Position numbers and translations under genes: made by a program
Notes under the pieces: generated by a model
What the model was told of the DNA's origin: nothing
Seen by the model: the letters and a program-made list of their open reading frames with translations, nothing else
The model's database searches: none
Assembly (NCBI GenBank): GCA_016296505.1
Contig: JAEDJD010000022.1
Location: 1 to 35,296, forward strand
Source: Oscillospiraceae bacterium
GTDB taxonomy: Bacteria > Bacillota > Clostridia > Oscillospirales > Ruminococcaceae
Length of the DNA: 35,296 bases
Direction of reading: 5' to 3'
Part shown: in pieces, positions 26,007 to 34,500 of the stretch
How positions within the stretch are numbered: position 1 is the first letter of the stretch
How the letters are laid out: every line of letters begins with the position of its first letter

Positions 26007-27656
26007 TTAATCATCGGACTTACCAGTATAGCCCTTATCAATAAACTTGTAGTAGATATGAATATCACGCTCCTGCTTGCCCTTCTCGAAGCTGTCAACT
26101 GTAACGGAGTCAATCAGTTCAAGGCACATCTGCCGAGTGAGATATTCCGCATTTCTGAACTTTTTCAGGCGAGAGATGTATTCGTCCACATCATGTTCAT
26201 CCTGTTTCTGCATGAACTGTCTTGCTTCAATCTCCTGTACCTCAACTGAGAGTGCGTTCTGCTCCGTTTCGTATTTAGTCAGGAGCTTCGCACACATACT
26301 CGCAGGAATCTCGCCCGATACCTTATCCTCATACACCGACTGCATCAAGCCGTCAAGCTCTGCAATGCGCTCCTTTGCCTTGCGGAGCTTTTCTTTGTCC
26401 GAGGAAATCTGCTGGCTCTCCTGTTTCTGCTTTCTTGCAAGGAACTGTTTTCTCGCCTTTGCTTCATCTTCCTCAACAAGCTGCATCATCGAGCGAATAT
26501 CATTCAGCACGATTTCCTCTATTGTTCTCTGGCTGATGTAGTGTGTGGGGCAGACTGTCTTGCCGTACAGCGAATATGTACCGCAGTTGTAAGAGCCGAC
26601 AACGATCTGATGCGGATTGCCTGTTGTAGTGCCACGCATTTTCTGGTTGCGAGAAAACTTCATTCGGAAACCGCAGTCAGCACAGTACATCAAAGCACAC
26701 AACGGCTTTGTATCACCGGTCTTTGTGCGTCTGCCGATTGCTCGTTCCTCGTCGATCTCCCTGCACCGATCCCATATCTCCTGCGTGATGATCGCTTCAT
26801 GTGTGTTCGGAACAACGACCCATTCCGCTTCATCCTTTTTGACCAGCTTGTGATTCTTGTGCGAGACGGTTGTCGTTTTGAGCTGAACCAAGTTTCCGAG
26901 ATACATAGGATTATGAAGAATACGATCGACAACAGGTCTGCTCCACAGTTTGCGGCTGTTTACCGGATTCTCCTTGCCCTGTCTCTGATAGTAATATTCG
27001 GACGGACAAAGTATTTGCTCCTCGTTGAGCCTGTCAGAGATTTTCCTTTGGCTAAGTCCCTGCAACCGCAGCTCAAAGATGTGTTTCACCACAGGTGCAG
27101 TTTCGGGATTGATAACAGGTAAATGATTCGGATCATCACTACGGTCATATCCGTAAGGGACACGACCGCCGAGATACTTGCCTGCCTTTGCACTTGCTTC
27201 AAATACAGCCTTGATTTTTTTGCTTGTGGAACTGCTGTGCCATTCATTGAACAGGTTGATGATCGGCATCATGTCAAGCGCCGCACTGCTGCGGTCAGCG
27301 GTATCCACATTGTCGTTCAGAGCAATAAAACGGATATTGTTCATCGGAAAAATATAGTCGATGTAGCGGCCCACTTCAATGTAATTACGACCAAATCTTG
27401 AAAGGTCTTTCACCACCACAATATTGATCTTGCCGAGCTGTGCGTCCGCAAGCAAACGCTGTATGCCTGGTCTATCGAAGTCAGTACCACTATACCCATC
27501 GTCCACATACTCAGAAACGAGATTCCAACCCTTGTCATGCACGAATTTTGTCAGGATCATTTTCTGATTTTCGATAGAGAGCGATTCGCCCTCCAACATA
27601 TCTTCCTTTGAAAGGCGAAGATAAATTCCCACATTGTTTTCGGTCTGCTTTGCCAT
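26007..27656 (-). CDS. Large serine recombinase (TnpX-like) of the mobile element
   Basis: 549 residues from the ATG at 27656, which has AAAGGAG 7 nt upstream; a longer frame would run through the promoter. The resolvase catalytic domain (about 8-150) has the nucleophile Ser16 in YLRLSKED and the arginines of DLSRFGRNYIE. The Recombinase domain (about 165-280) starts near KIKAVFEASAKAGKYLGG. A zinc ribbon (CADCGFRM ... NCGTY ... CPTHY, about 345-395) and a long Lys/Glu-rich coiled coil follow, and the C-terminal part resembles DUF4368. Such enzymes excise and integrate elements of the Tn4451/Tn5397 type at short core sequences. The stop codon lies 44 nt from the CRISPR array. Probably self-regulated through the inverted repeat over its promoter. 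Confidence 0.93.
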   Translation of the reverse strand: MAKQTENNVGIYLRLSKEDMLEGESLSIENQKMILTKFVHDKGWNLVSEYVDDGYSGTDFDRPGIQRLLADAQLGKINIVVVKDLSRFGRNYIEVGRYIDYIFPMNNIRFIALNDNVDTADRSSAALDMMPIINLFNEWHSSSTSKKIKAVFEASAKAGKYLGGRVPYGYDRSDDPNHLPVINPETAPVVKHIFELRLQGLSQRKISDRLNEEQILCPSEYYYQRQGKENPVNSRKLWSRPVVDRILHNPMYLGNLVQLKTTTVSHKNHKLVKKDEAEWVVVPNTHEAIITQEIWDRCREIDEERAIGRRTKTGDTKPLCALMYCADCGFRMKFSRNQKMRGTTTGNPHQIVVGSYNCGTYSLYGKTVCPTHYISQRTIEEIVLNDIRSMMQLVEEDEAKARKQFLARKQKQESQQISSDKEKLRKAKERIAELDGLMQSVYEDKVSGEIPASMCAKLLTKYETEQNALSVEVQEIEARQFMQKQDEHDVDEYISRLKKFRNAEYLTRQMCLELIDSVTVDSFEKGKQERDIHIYYKFIDKGYTGKSDD

Positions 27657-27684
27657 CAATAAACTCCTTTCCGTGCAAGCAGAA

Positions 27685-27730
27685 CCAAATTCGATATATC
27701 TATTATAGCGCGATATACCGAATTTGGCAA
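27685..27730 (-). promoter_or_regulatory. Recombinase promoter inside a 16-bp inverted repeat
   Basis: On the minus strand TTGCCA (27725-27730), 17-nt spacer, TATAAT (27702-27707). The arms CCAAATTCGATATATC (27685-27700) and GATATACCGAATTTGG (27712-27727) pair at 15 of 16 positions around an 11-bp centre that contains most of the -10. A dimeric repressor bound here would cover the promoter and the transcription start. Confidence 0.75.
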
Positions 27731-27749
27731 TACCTTTCCGCACATAATT

Positions 27750-27965
27750 TTACACGTTTGCCGTTTTCTCCAAAGCGGCATCCACGGCGAGTCTATTCAT
27801 GACTTCATCGAGGTCTTTCTCCCCGATAAAATGACTATGCACAATGTATCGGCAACCGTCAACGACCTGTACCGTTGTGCGTGTCGGGCAGTCCTTGAAC
27901 TGCTCCAGTTTGCTGTTCTTGTTGACTGCCTTCTTTCTCCCTGCGGCAGTTGCGTTTGTATTCAT
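27750..27965 (-). CDS. TnpW-like small transposon protein
   Basis: 71 residues: a basic N-terminal tail (AAGRKKAVNKNSK), then a core VQVVDGCRYIVHSHFIGEKD and a short helix DEVMNRLAVDAAL. The pattern of a (R/Y)xV beta hairpin ending in HF plus a C-terminal helix matches the small TnpW-type proteins next to serine recombinases in Tn4451-related elements. Their function is not established. AAGGAG precedes the start by 11 nt. The gene lies immediately upstream of the recombinase promoter on the same strand. Confidence 0.6.
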   Translation of the reverse strand: MNTNATAAGRKKAVNKNSKLEQFKDCPTRTTVQVVDGCRYIVHSHFIGEKDLDEVMNRLAVDAALEKTANV

Positions 27966-28039
27966 AGCGAATTTTACTCCTTAGCTTCTCTTTCTCTACG
28001 CTTTTAGAGCGGAGGGCATCGCATTCTATCTCTTACCCT

Positions 28040-28120
28040 CATAACAGCCGTAAGATCGGCTCGGTATTTTGAGCCGACTGCGTATTTTACGGCTGCACTG
28101 TTTTGTTCTCCCTTGTTATG
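28040..28120. other. Nested triple-stem structure in the mobile element
   Basis: Three inverted repeats are nested: CATAAC/GTTATG (28040-28045, 28115-28120), CAGCCGTAA/TTACGGCTG (28045-28053, 28087-28095) and GGCTC/GAGCC (28058-28062, 28071-28075). The middle stem is 9 bp and perfect. It lies between the TnpW-like and coiled-coil genes. It could be a small RNA, a leader of the downstream minus-strand genes, or a protein-binding site; there is no T-tract to make it a terminator. Confidence 0.5.
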
Positions 28121-28149
28121 GGGAATTGCCTACACCGTTGTAAGCAAAA

Positions 28150-28503
28150 TCAATCATCGTCACGGTCAGGATCATCATAGAACCTGATCTCGTCACTGTC
28201 AATGTTGCTGTCAGCAGCGACATTACTGTCCGTGCTGTCGGAAGTTTTCACTCCGCAGAGTTCAAGCAGTTCTGCATCAGACATACCGCTTGCTCTCAGT
28301 TTCTGCAAAAGCAGATGCTCCGAGCTGATAATTTCATCAAGCTCCCTAGGCTTGCAGTTGTATTCCTCTGCCATCGCAAGACGGGACACTTCTTTGAGCC
28401 TGTCCTCAAGTGACTTCTTCTTTGCAGTATCATTAGCGATACGCTTTTCCAAAACCTTGATCTTCTCAATGAGCTGATCTCTCTTTTCTGTATAAAAGCC
28501 CAT
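28150..28503 (-). CDS. Coiled-coil mobile-element protein (DUF4315-like)
   Basis: 117 residues. The first 60 form a strongly charged coiled coil (KRDQLIEKIKVLEKRIAND ... KKKSLEDRLKEVSRLAMAEE). A short helix follows (MSDAELLELCGV), then a Ser/Asp-rich acidic tail ending DDPDRDDD. Proteins of this layout (DUF4315-like) are common next to relaxase genes in Firmicute mobile elements; function unknown. It is transcribed divergently from the mobilisation genes. A likely promoter has TATAAT on the minus strand near 28573, in the motif CGCGCTATAAT, which shares GCGCTATAAT with the recombinase promoter. Confidence 0.65.
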   Translation of the reverse strand: MGFYTEKRDQLIEKIKVLEKRIANDTAKKKSLEDRLKEVSRLAMAEEYNCKPRELDEIISSEHLLLQKLRASGMSDAELLELCGVKTSDSTDSNVAADSNIDSDEIRFYDDPDRDDD

Positions 28504-28836
28504 TCAAAAAAACACAACCTTTCTTTTTTTGTTCTAAGCAGTTTTTGAAATTCTTACTGCTATGATTCAATTATAGCGCGCACTTCTATGAAAAAACAAT
28601 CCGCATTGCGCACAATCTTTTGTTCACAGTTTGTTAATAAAAGACCGGGGAATTTTGTATTTTCAAAAATCGAAATCACGCTATTTCGCAGAAAAATGAA
28701 TGTAGTCATTTTGACGGAGACTGAAAATTGCCTGTCTTGACTATTTGGGATTTTTCCAGTATGATGTTTTCAGGGATCGGCGGAGAGCCTATTGAGCAAA
28801 AAGTGATACAGAGAAATATAGTCGCTGATGCTCCAA

Positions 28837-28975
28837 TTCCTCACACGGAAGTGAGGAAAACAGCAGAGCCGACAGGCTCATATATAAATCAGCCCCGCAG
28901 GGGCTATGTCAAATCGCAAGCTCGGCAAATCGTGGGCGCACTTTACGGCAACCCACAATTCGCACCGCTTGCAAG
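28837..28975 (+). other. Candidate oriT: hairpin cluster upstream of mobC
   Basis: Five inverted repeats fill this non-coding stretch: TTCCTCAC/GTGAGGAA (28837-28858), GAGCC/GGCTC (28866-28879), AGCCCC/GGGGCT (28891-28905), GTGGG/CCCAC (28932-28956), and the wider GCAAGC/GCTTGC (28916-28972). Clusters of hairpins just upstream of mobC and relaxase genes are where transfer origins lie. The nick site cannot be named. The remainder of 28504-29025 shows only the promoter of the divergent coiled-coil gene. Confidence 0.5.
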
Positions 28976-29025
28976 AGGGACACCCCTTGAACCCCGATTC
29001 TGAAAAAATAAAAAGAAAGGAAACA

Positions 29026-29376
29026 ATGATTATGGAGAACAGCAAAAGGCGTGATCTTTACCTGAAGATCAGAGTGAATCAGGAAGAACTTGACTACATC
29101 GACCGCAAGTTTCGGGAAAGCGGAATGAAATCCCGAAGCGATTTTGTCAGGGCGATGATCTATCAGGGCTACATTGTGAAGTTCAGCGAATTTGAGCTGA
29201 AAGAGCTTATCCGGCTGGCGAGAAATATCTCAAGCAATATCAATCAGATCGCAGTCCGTGCAAACAGCGGCGGCAAGATTTATGATAATGACATTGCTGA
29301 CATTAAGAAAGGGGTGGATCAGCTCTGGCAACCACTAAGATATTTTCAATCTCAGTTGATGAGCTTGCATCGCTGA
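29026..29376 (+). CDS. Mobilization accessory protein MobC-like
   Basis: 116 residues. The start at 29026 has AAAGG about 5 nt upstream; a longer frame would include the oriT-like hairpins. The N-terminus predicts a ribbon-helix-helix DNA-binding fold (RRDLYLKIRVNQEELDYIDR ... SRSDFVRAMI). The MobC signature LARNISSNINQIAVRANSGG lies at about 70-90. MobC proteins bind oriT and help the relaxase open the strands. The coding region overlaps the relaxase by 52 nt, so the two are translationally coupled. Confidence 0.88.
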   Translation: MIMENSKRRDLYLKIRVNQEELDYIDRKFRESGMKSRSDFVRAMIYQGYIVKFSEFELKELIRLARNISSNINQIAVRANSGGKIYDNDIADIKKGVDQLWQPLRYFQSQLMSLHR

Positions 29377-30331
29377 AATATATCGCCAATCCTGAAAAGA
29401 CAGATAACGGCAGGCTGATCATCACGGACGGGTGCAGCTCCGATCCCGAACAGGCACACCATGATTTTCAGGAGATCAGGAAATGCGGAACGGGGAAAAG
29501 CTCTGTTCTCGCACAGCACTTCATTGTCAGTTTCAAGCCTGGGGAGATTCTCCCTGAGCGAGCATTGCAAGTCGGGCAGGAGATATGTGAGCAGTTTCTT
29601 AAAGGCGAGTATCAGTATTTCATGGCTTGCCATATCGACAAGGAGCATACGCACTTGCATTGTGTTTTCAATAATACCAACTGCATTGACGGCAGAACTT
29701 TTGAAACGCATGAAAACCGCAGAACAACGAAAGAAGACCGTTCATTCAAGAAACTCATGAACATCACAGACAGCGTATGCAAGCGGCATCATCTTTTTGT
29801 GATTCAACACCCCGAACAGACCAAAGGCAAGAGCTATTGGGAATGGGATATGAACCGTCAGGGACTTTCGTGGAAAGCAAAACTGAAATATGCGATAGAT
29901 CAGGTAGTCAAGGTCAGCGAGGACTTCGATGATTTTCTTGCAAAATGTGCTGAATACGGCATACTCGTTGAGTACAATTCCGACCACAAGATTGATTTGA
30001 AATTTATGCTTGCCGAGCAGAAAGAAAATAACTCCCGTGCAAAATTCACGAGGGCGAAAACGCTGGGCTGGTATTATGAGACTGAGCAGATAAAAGGACG
30101 CATCGCACAGTACATCGGCGGTATCCCAGCGGTCATACTCCGACTGCTGAAAAGATAGAACAGCATATTGGTGAACTTACTGCAAAGCGAGAACAGAATA
30201 ATGCAGAATACAATGCCGCCAAGCTGAAAGCAGAAGAACTATCGCAGGCTGCGAGAGAAATCGAGCAGTATCTCCGTCAGGAGCAGAGCCGAGATCAGCA
30301 GCAGAAAAGAAAGAGGAATGACCTTGAATAA
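29325..30331 (+). pseudogene. MobA/MobL-type relaxase, CTG start and C-terminal frameshift
   Basis: The N-terminus reads (L)ATTKIFSISVDELASLKYI then NPEKTDNGRL, the start of Firmicute relaxases normally written MATTK. The codon at that point is CTG (29325), with AAAGGGGTGG 7 nt upstream; the frame is blocked by TAA at 29304 and offers no ATG or GTG before Ile-rich coding sequence. The HUH metal motif is intact (HIDKEHTHLHCVFNN), so strand nicking is possible. The frame stops at 30158. In the next frame from about 30134 the sequence continues as TAEKIEQHIGELTAKREQNN and on to a stop at 30331, a normal charged C-terminal coil. A single-base deletion near 30130 best explains this. The frameshift removes the last roughly 65 residues but leaves the catalytic domain. 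Confidence 0.8.
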
Positions 30332-30407
30332 TACAGCGCATTGCACTGAGAAAATCTGCGATATTGCTGCGCCCTGCACAAAGATTATTACAATTCTTCC
30401 GATATGC

Positions 30408-30436
30408 TGGACTATGGAAATGATGCGGAGTATAAT
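30408..30436 (+). promoter_or_regulatory. Promoter of the 70-aa accessory gene
   Basis: TGGACT (30408-30413), 17-nt spacer, TATAAT (30431-30436), ending 31 nt before the start codon of the small gene. Confidence 0.6.
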
Positions 30437-30467
30437 ATAGCTACAATACATTTTTGGAGGTGCTGTT

Positions 30468-30680
30468 ATGTTGAAAATACCTGAATTGGCTATGCCGAGA
30501 ACACGCAAGGTCACGACCGTCTGCAACGGCAAACGTGAGGTCTGGACCGATTACGAAGATGCAAAGGCATATTTCCTTGAAATGATGATGACCGCCGAGG
30601 GCGAAGAACGTGACCGAGCAGAATGCGTTTACATTCAGCTCATACATGGGCTATCGGAGTGTTCGGACGAGGACGAATAA
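30468..30680 (+). CDS. Small conserved mobile-element protein of unknown function
   Basis: 70 residues. GGAGGT stands 6 nt before the start, and the gene has its own promoter and terminator. The core is RKVTTVCNGKREVWTDYED, AKAYFLEMMMTAEGEERDRAE, and a C-terminal YIQLIHGLSECSDEDE. I associate this layout with small proteins that follow relaxase genes in Clostridia, from memory only. No function is known to me. No membrane segment or cysteine pair is visible. Confidence 0.75.
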   Translation: MLKIPELAMPRTRKVTTVCNGKREVWTDYEDAKAYFLEMMMTAEGEERDRAECVYIQLIHGLSECSDEDE

Positions 30681-30690
30681 TCAGCATAGA

Positions 30691-30716
30691 GGCTTTGCAG
30701 AAATGCAGAGCCTTTT
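30691..30716 (+). terminator. Terminator of the 70-aa gene
   Basis: GGCTTTGCA and TGCAGAGCC form a 9-bp stem (one mismatch) with a GAAA-type loop, followed by TTTTG, 10 nt after the stop codon. Confidence 0.75.
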
Positions 30717-30797
30717 GCTTTGCCCTCAGACGAACGGAAATGTCCCTCAGAGCAGTCTGTGACGGTTATGGGGAAAACTATCCTCTTAAAACAAACA

Positions 30798-30823
30798 AGG
30801 CACGGAGAGCGTTCTCCGTGCCT
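30798..30823 (-). terminator. Terminator of the 30893-31492 gene
   Basis: An 11-bp perfect stem (AGGCACGGAGA with TCTCCGTGCCT) and 4-nt loop is followed on the minus strand by TGTTTGTTTT. It lies 70 nt past the stop codon of the minus-strand gene. Confidence 0.7.
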
Positions 30824-30892
30824 GTTGCCTGTGTATTCATTTGCTTAGAGTATCAAAACAGTAGTAGATTGCCTGAAAACTGACATTATAGC

Positions 30893-31492
30893 TTAATTCC
30901 ATACCTGAATGTCCTCATAAGGTACATCTTCAGTATGCGGTCTATATACAACGCCATCTAAGAAAGCTGGATTTGTCATTGCTATTACAGAACCATAGAA
31001 CGGGAAAGGCTCAGCCTTCACAACAAGTAGAACATAAGGATTTTCTTTTGTTGTATAAACGCTGTCGTCGGGATGGATAAGGTAATTGATCGAATCCTTG
31101 TATTCACCCTTAAAATCACTGACTTTACCGATATACTTATCCTGTGTGTATGCGGACGCATTAATCTCGGTATTATCATTATATGTTACACCATTCCATT
31201 CAATAGTGCAACGAAACAAACACCACATATTGCCGCCACCATTTGAAGGATTTTCAGAATTTTCAGGAACGCTCTGTGTTGCAGGCTCAGTTTGCTGAAC
31301 AGGTGGAGTAGTCTGCTGAACAGGAGCTTCGGTCTGCACCGCAGGGGCTTCTGTTGCACTCTGTGACTCAGTATTAGTGTTTGCGTTATTATTACTTTTG
31401 TCAAGTTCAGATGAACGACTATCGACTATCGATCGTAAGGGTATCTGACGCTTACTTTTCAAATATCGAAAAATAAAAACACAGCAAGTCAA
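30893..31492 (-). CDS. Membrane-anchored protein of unknown function, N-terminus uncertain
   Basis: At most 199 residues. A hydrophobic segment at the very start (TCCVFIFRYL, extended by FAFLLL if read further upstream) would anchor the protein. A Thr/Gln/Pro linker (about 35-80, with APVQQTTPPVQQTEPA) leads to a C-terminal domain of about 110 residues with Trp/Cys (WCLFRCTIEWNGVTY) and VLLVVKAEPFPFYG, which I cannot assign. No ATG precedes the hydrophobic segment. The only start offered is TTG at 31492 without a ribosome site, and the frame stays open into the GH43 terminator. The gene may have lost its 5' end by rearrangement. Confidence 0.5.
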   Translation of the reverse strand: MTCCVFIFRYLKSKRQIPLRSIVDSRSSELDKSNNNANTNTESQSATEAPAVQTEAPVQQTTPPVQQTEPATQSVPENSENPSNGGGNMWCLFRCTIEWNGVTYNDNTEINASAYTQDKYIGKVSDFKGEYKDSINYLIHPDDSVYTTKENPYVLLVVKAEPFPFYGSVIAMTNPAFLDGVVYRPHTEDVPYEDIQVWN

Positions 31493-31516
31493 TAACAGAA
31501 AAGCGAAATGCCCGTC

Positions 31517-31566
31517 AAAAAGCCAAGCGCCTGCTGTATTCCGAAGGGGAGGAATGCAGCAGGTGC
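31517..31566 (-). terminator. Terminator of the GH43 gene
   Basis: A 16-bp stem (31527-31542 with 31551-31566, two non-canonical positions) and 8-nt loop is followed on the minus strand by CTTGGCTTTTT. It lies 17 nt past the GH43 stop codon and runs into the start of the next gene. Confidence 0.8.
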
Positions 31567-31582
31567 TTTTGATTCTGTTGAT

Positions 31583-34500
31583 TTAGCTGAGTTTCCAGCT
31601 ATCCATAGAAATATTGCTGTTGAATACAAAATTGAGGTTTGTTTTGCCGGAGAGACCGGAAACAGCCGTCGTGATCTCCTGCATCGAGCCGCCTGCCGGG
31701 ATCTCAATGTATGCGACCGGTGTGCCGGATGCACTGCCGGTGCAGACCTTGATGATGCCGCCGCTCTGTGCGGAAGCCTTGACAGTGATCGCAGATGCGG
31801 ATTTGCAGTCAACGCCGGTCACGCGGAACCAGTCGCCTTTTTCTGCGGAAACGGTCGAGTTTCCGCTGCCTTCGATCTGAATGCCGCCCTCATGCGAGAA
31901 GGTCGCTGCACGGACTGTCGTAAACGGATCGAGCGATCTGATCTGGGAAACACCGGTCTTGGTGCCCTTGACCTGCTGCATCGTACCGTCGGAATTCATG
32001 GTGATCTTGTCGATATGCGTGCTTCTGTAGCCCATATCTTTCAGATTCATCACATCCTGAAGATACTGTGCATGATAGAACAGGTACCACTGTCCGTTGA
32101 ATTCCATGATGGTGTGGTGATTGTTGCCGGTCGTGCCGAAGAAGTTGCCGATATTCTTGAACACCTCGCCCTTATAGGTGAACGGGCCGAGGGGACTGTC
32201 ACTGACCATGTAGTCGATTGCGGCTGTGGAAAGACCGTACTGGTTGCCGCCGGTGTTCCAGTTGGTGCAGTAGCTGTAGTAATACTTGCCGTTGTACTTG
32301 TGAATGCCGCTGTCCTCGAACATATACGGCGCATCAATGACCTGCGGCGTTCCGACGATCGAGGTCATGCTGTCGCTGAGCTGGACGCAGCGGGCAGACT
32401 TCGGATGATCGGAGGGCTTGCCGTCTGTGCCGCCGCCGAAATACAGATAGCCTGTTCCGTCGTCGTCGACAAGCACTGCCGGGTCAAAGACCCACGGGAC
32501 ATCGGTGCAGTTTGCGGTCTTGCGGTCGATCATCGCATGGCCGTTCGGATCAGACCACGGTCCGGTCGGGCTGTCAGAGGTCAGCACGCCGATGCCGTTT
32601 GCGTTATTTGCAAAGTAGAGGAAGAATTTTTCCTTGCCGTCGATCTTTTTGTGGCAGGCGGTCGGTGCCCAGGAGTTGCCTGCCCATTTTGCGATGCCGT
32701 TCTGACCGGCTGCATTGATGAGACCGTGATCCGTCCAGTTGACGAGATCGTCGGAGGAGATGCAGCGCAGGCAGTTGATCGTGCTGTAGGTCTCTTTTGT
32801 GACCTGTCCGTTACTGTACAGCAAATGGTCATCTGTCATATAGATGTATACTCTGCCGTCATATTCCATTACGCCGGGGTCGGCGCCGAAATAGTTGGAG
32901 ATCAGCGGATTAAATTCGTTTTCGTTCTTATAGCTTTTTGCAAGGCTGACGCTGCCGAATTTCTTTTCCATTTCCGTGAAGTCCACCTGCTGGATCTGCC
33001 GCTCCGGGTATGTATCGGTCTGGCCGGTGAGGAACTGCACGAACCAGTTGATGTCATCCTTGTCAACGGTGCCGCTGAAATCGACATCGGCTGCCTTTTC
33101 GGCGGCCTTTACTGCGAAGCCCTTGCGGATGCCGTACTTTGCGAGGGTCAGGTCGATCGCAGTGATCTTGCCGTCGCCGTTGACATCGCCGAGGATACCG
33201 GCGACCGGTTCATCCGGATCCACGGAAGATGTATCGCCGGTCTCCTTGAACTGCCACCAGTCCACATTAAAGAGGTAGCTGGCGCCGCCGGAGAACTTGA
33301 GGAACAGATCATGCTGACCGGTCGCGCCTGCGCACTTGCCGCTGACCGTTGTCCATTCCTGCCAGCCGCCGGTGACGGGAACATCAACCGTGCCGATCAC
33401 CGGACCGTCGATCTTGTCAAGATGCAGTTCGATCTTGCCGCCGGAGCCGTTCGAGGAAACGGATGCATAGAATTCCGCAGCACCCTTTTCGCCGAAGTCC
33501 ACGCCGGAAACCTTTGTATAATCGCCGTTCTCGATGAAGCCGATTGCGAGCGTACCTGCGTCGATCTTCTCAGTCTTGATGCCGGAAGCAAAGTTGATGG
33601 TCTCCGCCTCAACGCGCTGATACGGATTGAGAGCTTCGAGCTGCTTCGGACCTTCATCGGTGAAGTTGATCATCGGAATGGAGCCGTCCGGATTGAACGT
33701 GAACTCCTCACAGCTTGCGCTTCTGTTGAAGGTACCGCCGCCCTTGAGGCCGTTCTTGTGATAGAAGAAGTAGGAGTGATCCTTATAGTCGATGATGCCG
33801 CCGTGCGTGGTAAAGCAGTTCGACTGCTTCTGGATCTGGTTTCCGAATTTCCACGGACCGGTAACGGTCGGCGCCGTCGCATAAGCCTGGCTCTCGCCGC
33901 CGTCTGAGCCGTAGAAGCAGGCATAGACGAGATAATAGAGATCCTTATGCTTGTAGATCCACGGACCTTCGCCGTAGCCGCAGCCGTTCTTCTGGCCGGG
34001 ACCGAAAGCCTCCGTGGTCATCGGGAACTCCTTAATCTGCCCGTCGAGCGTGACCATATCCTCTTTCAGCTTGACATAGTAGCAGGTCGGGTTGCCGAAC
34101 ATGAGCCATGCCTGCCCGTCGTCGTCGATGATGACAGTCGGATCAATGTACCACCAGTTCGGGCCGCAGAGCGGCTTGCCGAGCACATCCTTGTAGGGAC
34201 CTTCGGGATTGTCTGCAACCGCAACGCCGATGGCTCTTCCGCCGCCGCCCTTGTTTGTGGTGGTAAAGTAGAAGTAGTACTTACCGTTGCGCTCGATGCA
34301 CTGCGAAGCCCACGCGTCATTTGCACTGCACCATGAGAAGTCGGTATCCTTGAGGATCATGCCGTGGTCGGTCCAGTTCTGCATGTCCTTTGTGGAGAAC
34401 GCCTGCCAGCCGGTCATCGTGTAGTAGCTGGAACCTTCCTTGTCGCATCCGGTGAAGACCCAGAGCTCATCACCGAATACAACCGGTGCAGGATCAGGCG

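Larger units (their letters stand above)
25772..30850. mobile_element. Integrative mobilizable element, about 5 kb (edges proposed)
   Basis: Gene content defines the element: a large serine recombinase and TnpW-like protein on the left, a coiled-coil protein, oriT-like hairpins, MobC and a relaxase on the right, and a small accessory protein. There are no conjugation-channel or replication genes, so it would need a helper for transfer. The edges are inferred. A TA at 25772-25773 follows the radical SAM codon TGT, and a TA at 30851-30852 starts TATCAA; joining them reads Cys-Tyr-Gln-Asn. On that view the CRISPR array is element cargo. The left edge could instead lie between the array and the recombinase stop codon. 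Confidence 0.55.

Noticed and set aside
28728..29003. 91-residue frame on the plus strand from TTG
   Set aside because: Runs through the oriT-like hairpins; composition is that of non-coding DNA.
30623..30883. 86-residue frame on the plus strand
   Set aside because: Overlaps the 70-aa gene out of frame and passes through two terminators; only its last codons matter for the edge hypothesis.
31508..33907. 799-residue frame on the plus strand
   Set aside because: Antisense to the GH43 enzyme; long only because of the codon bias of that gene.
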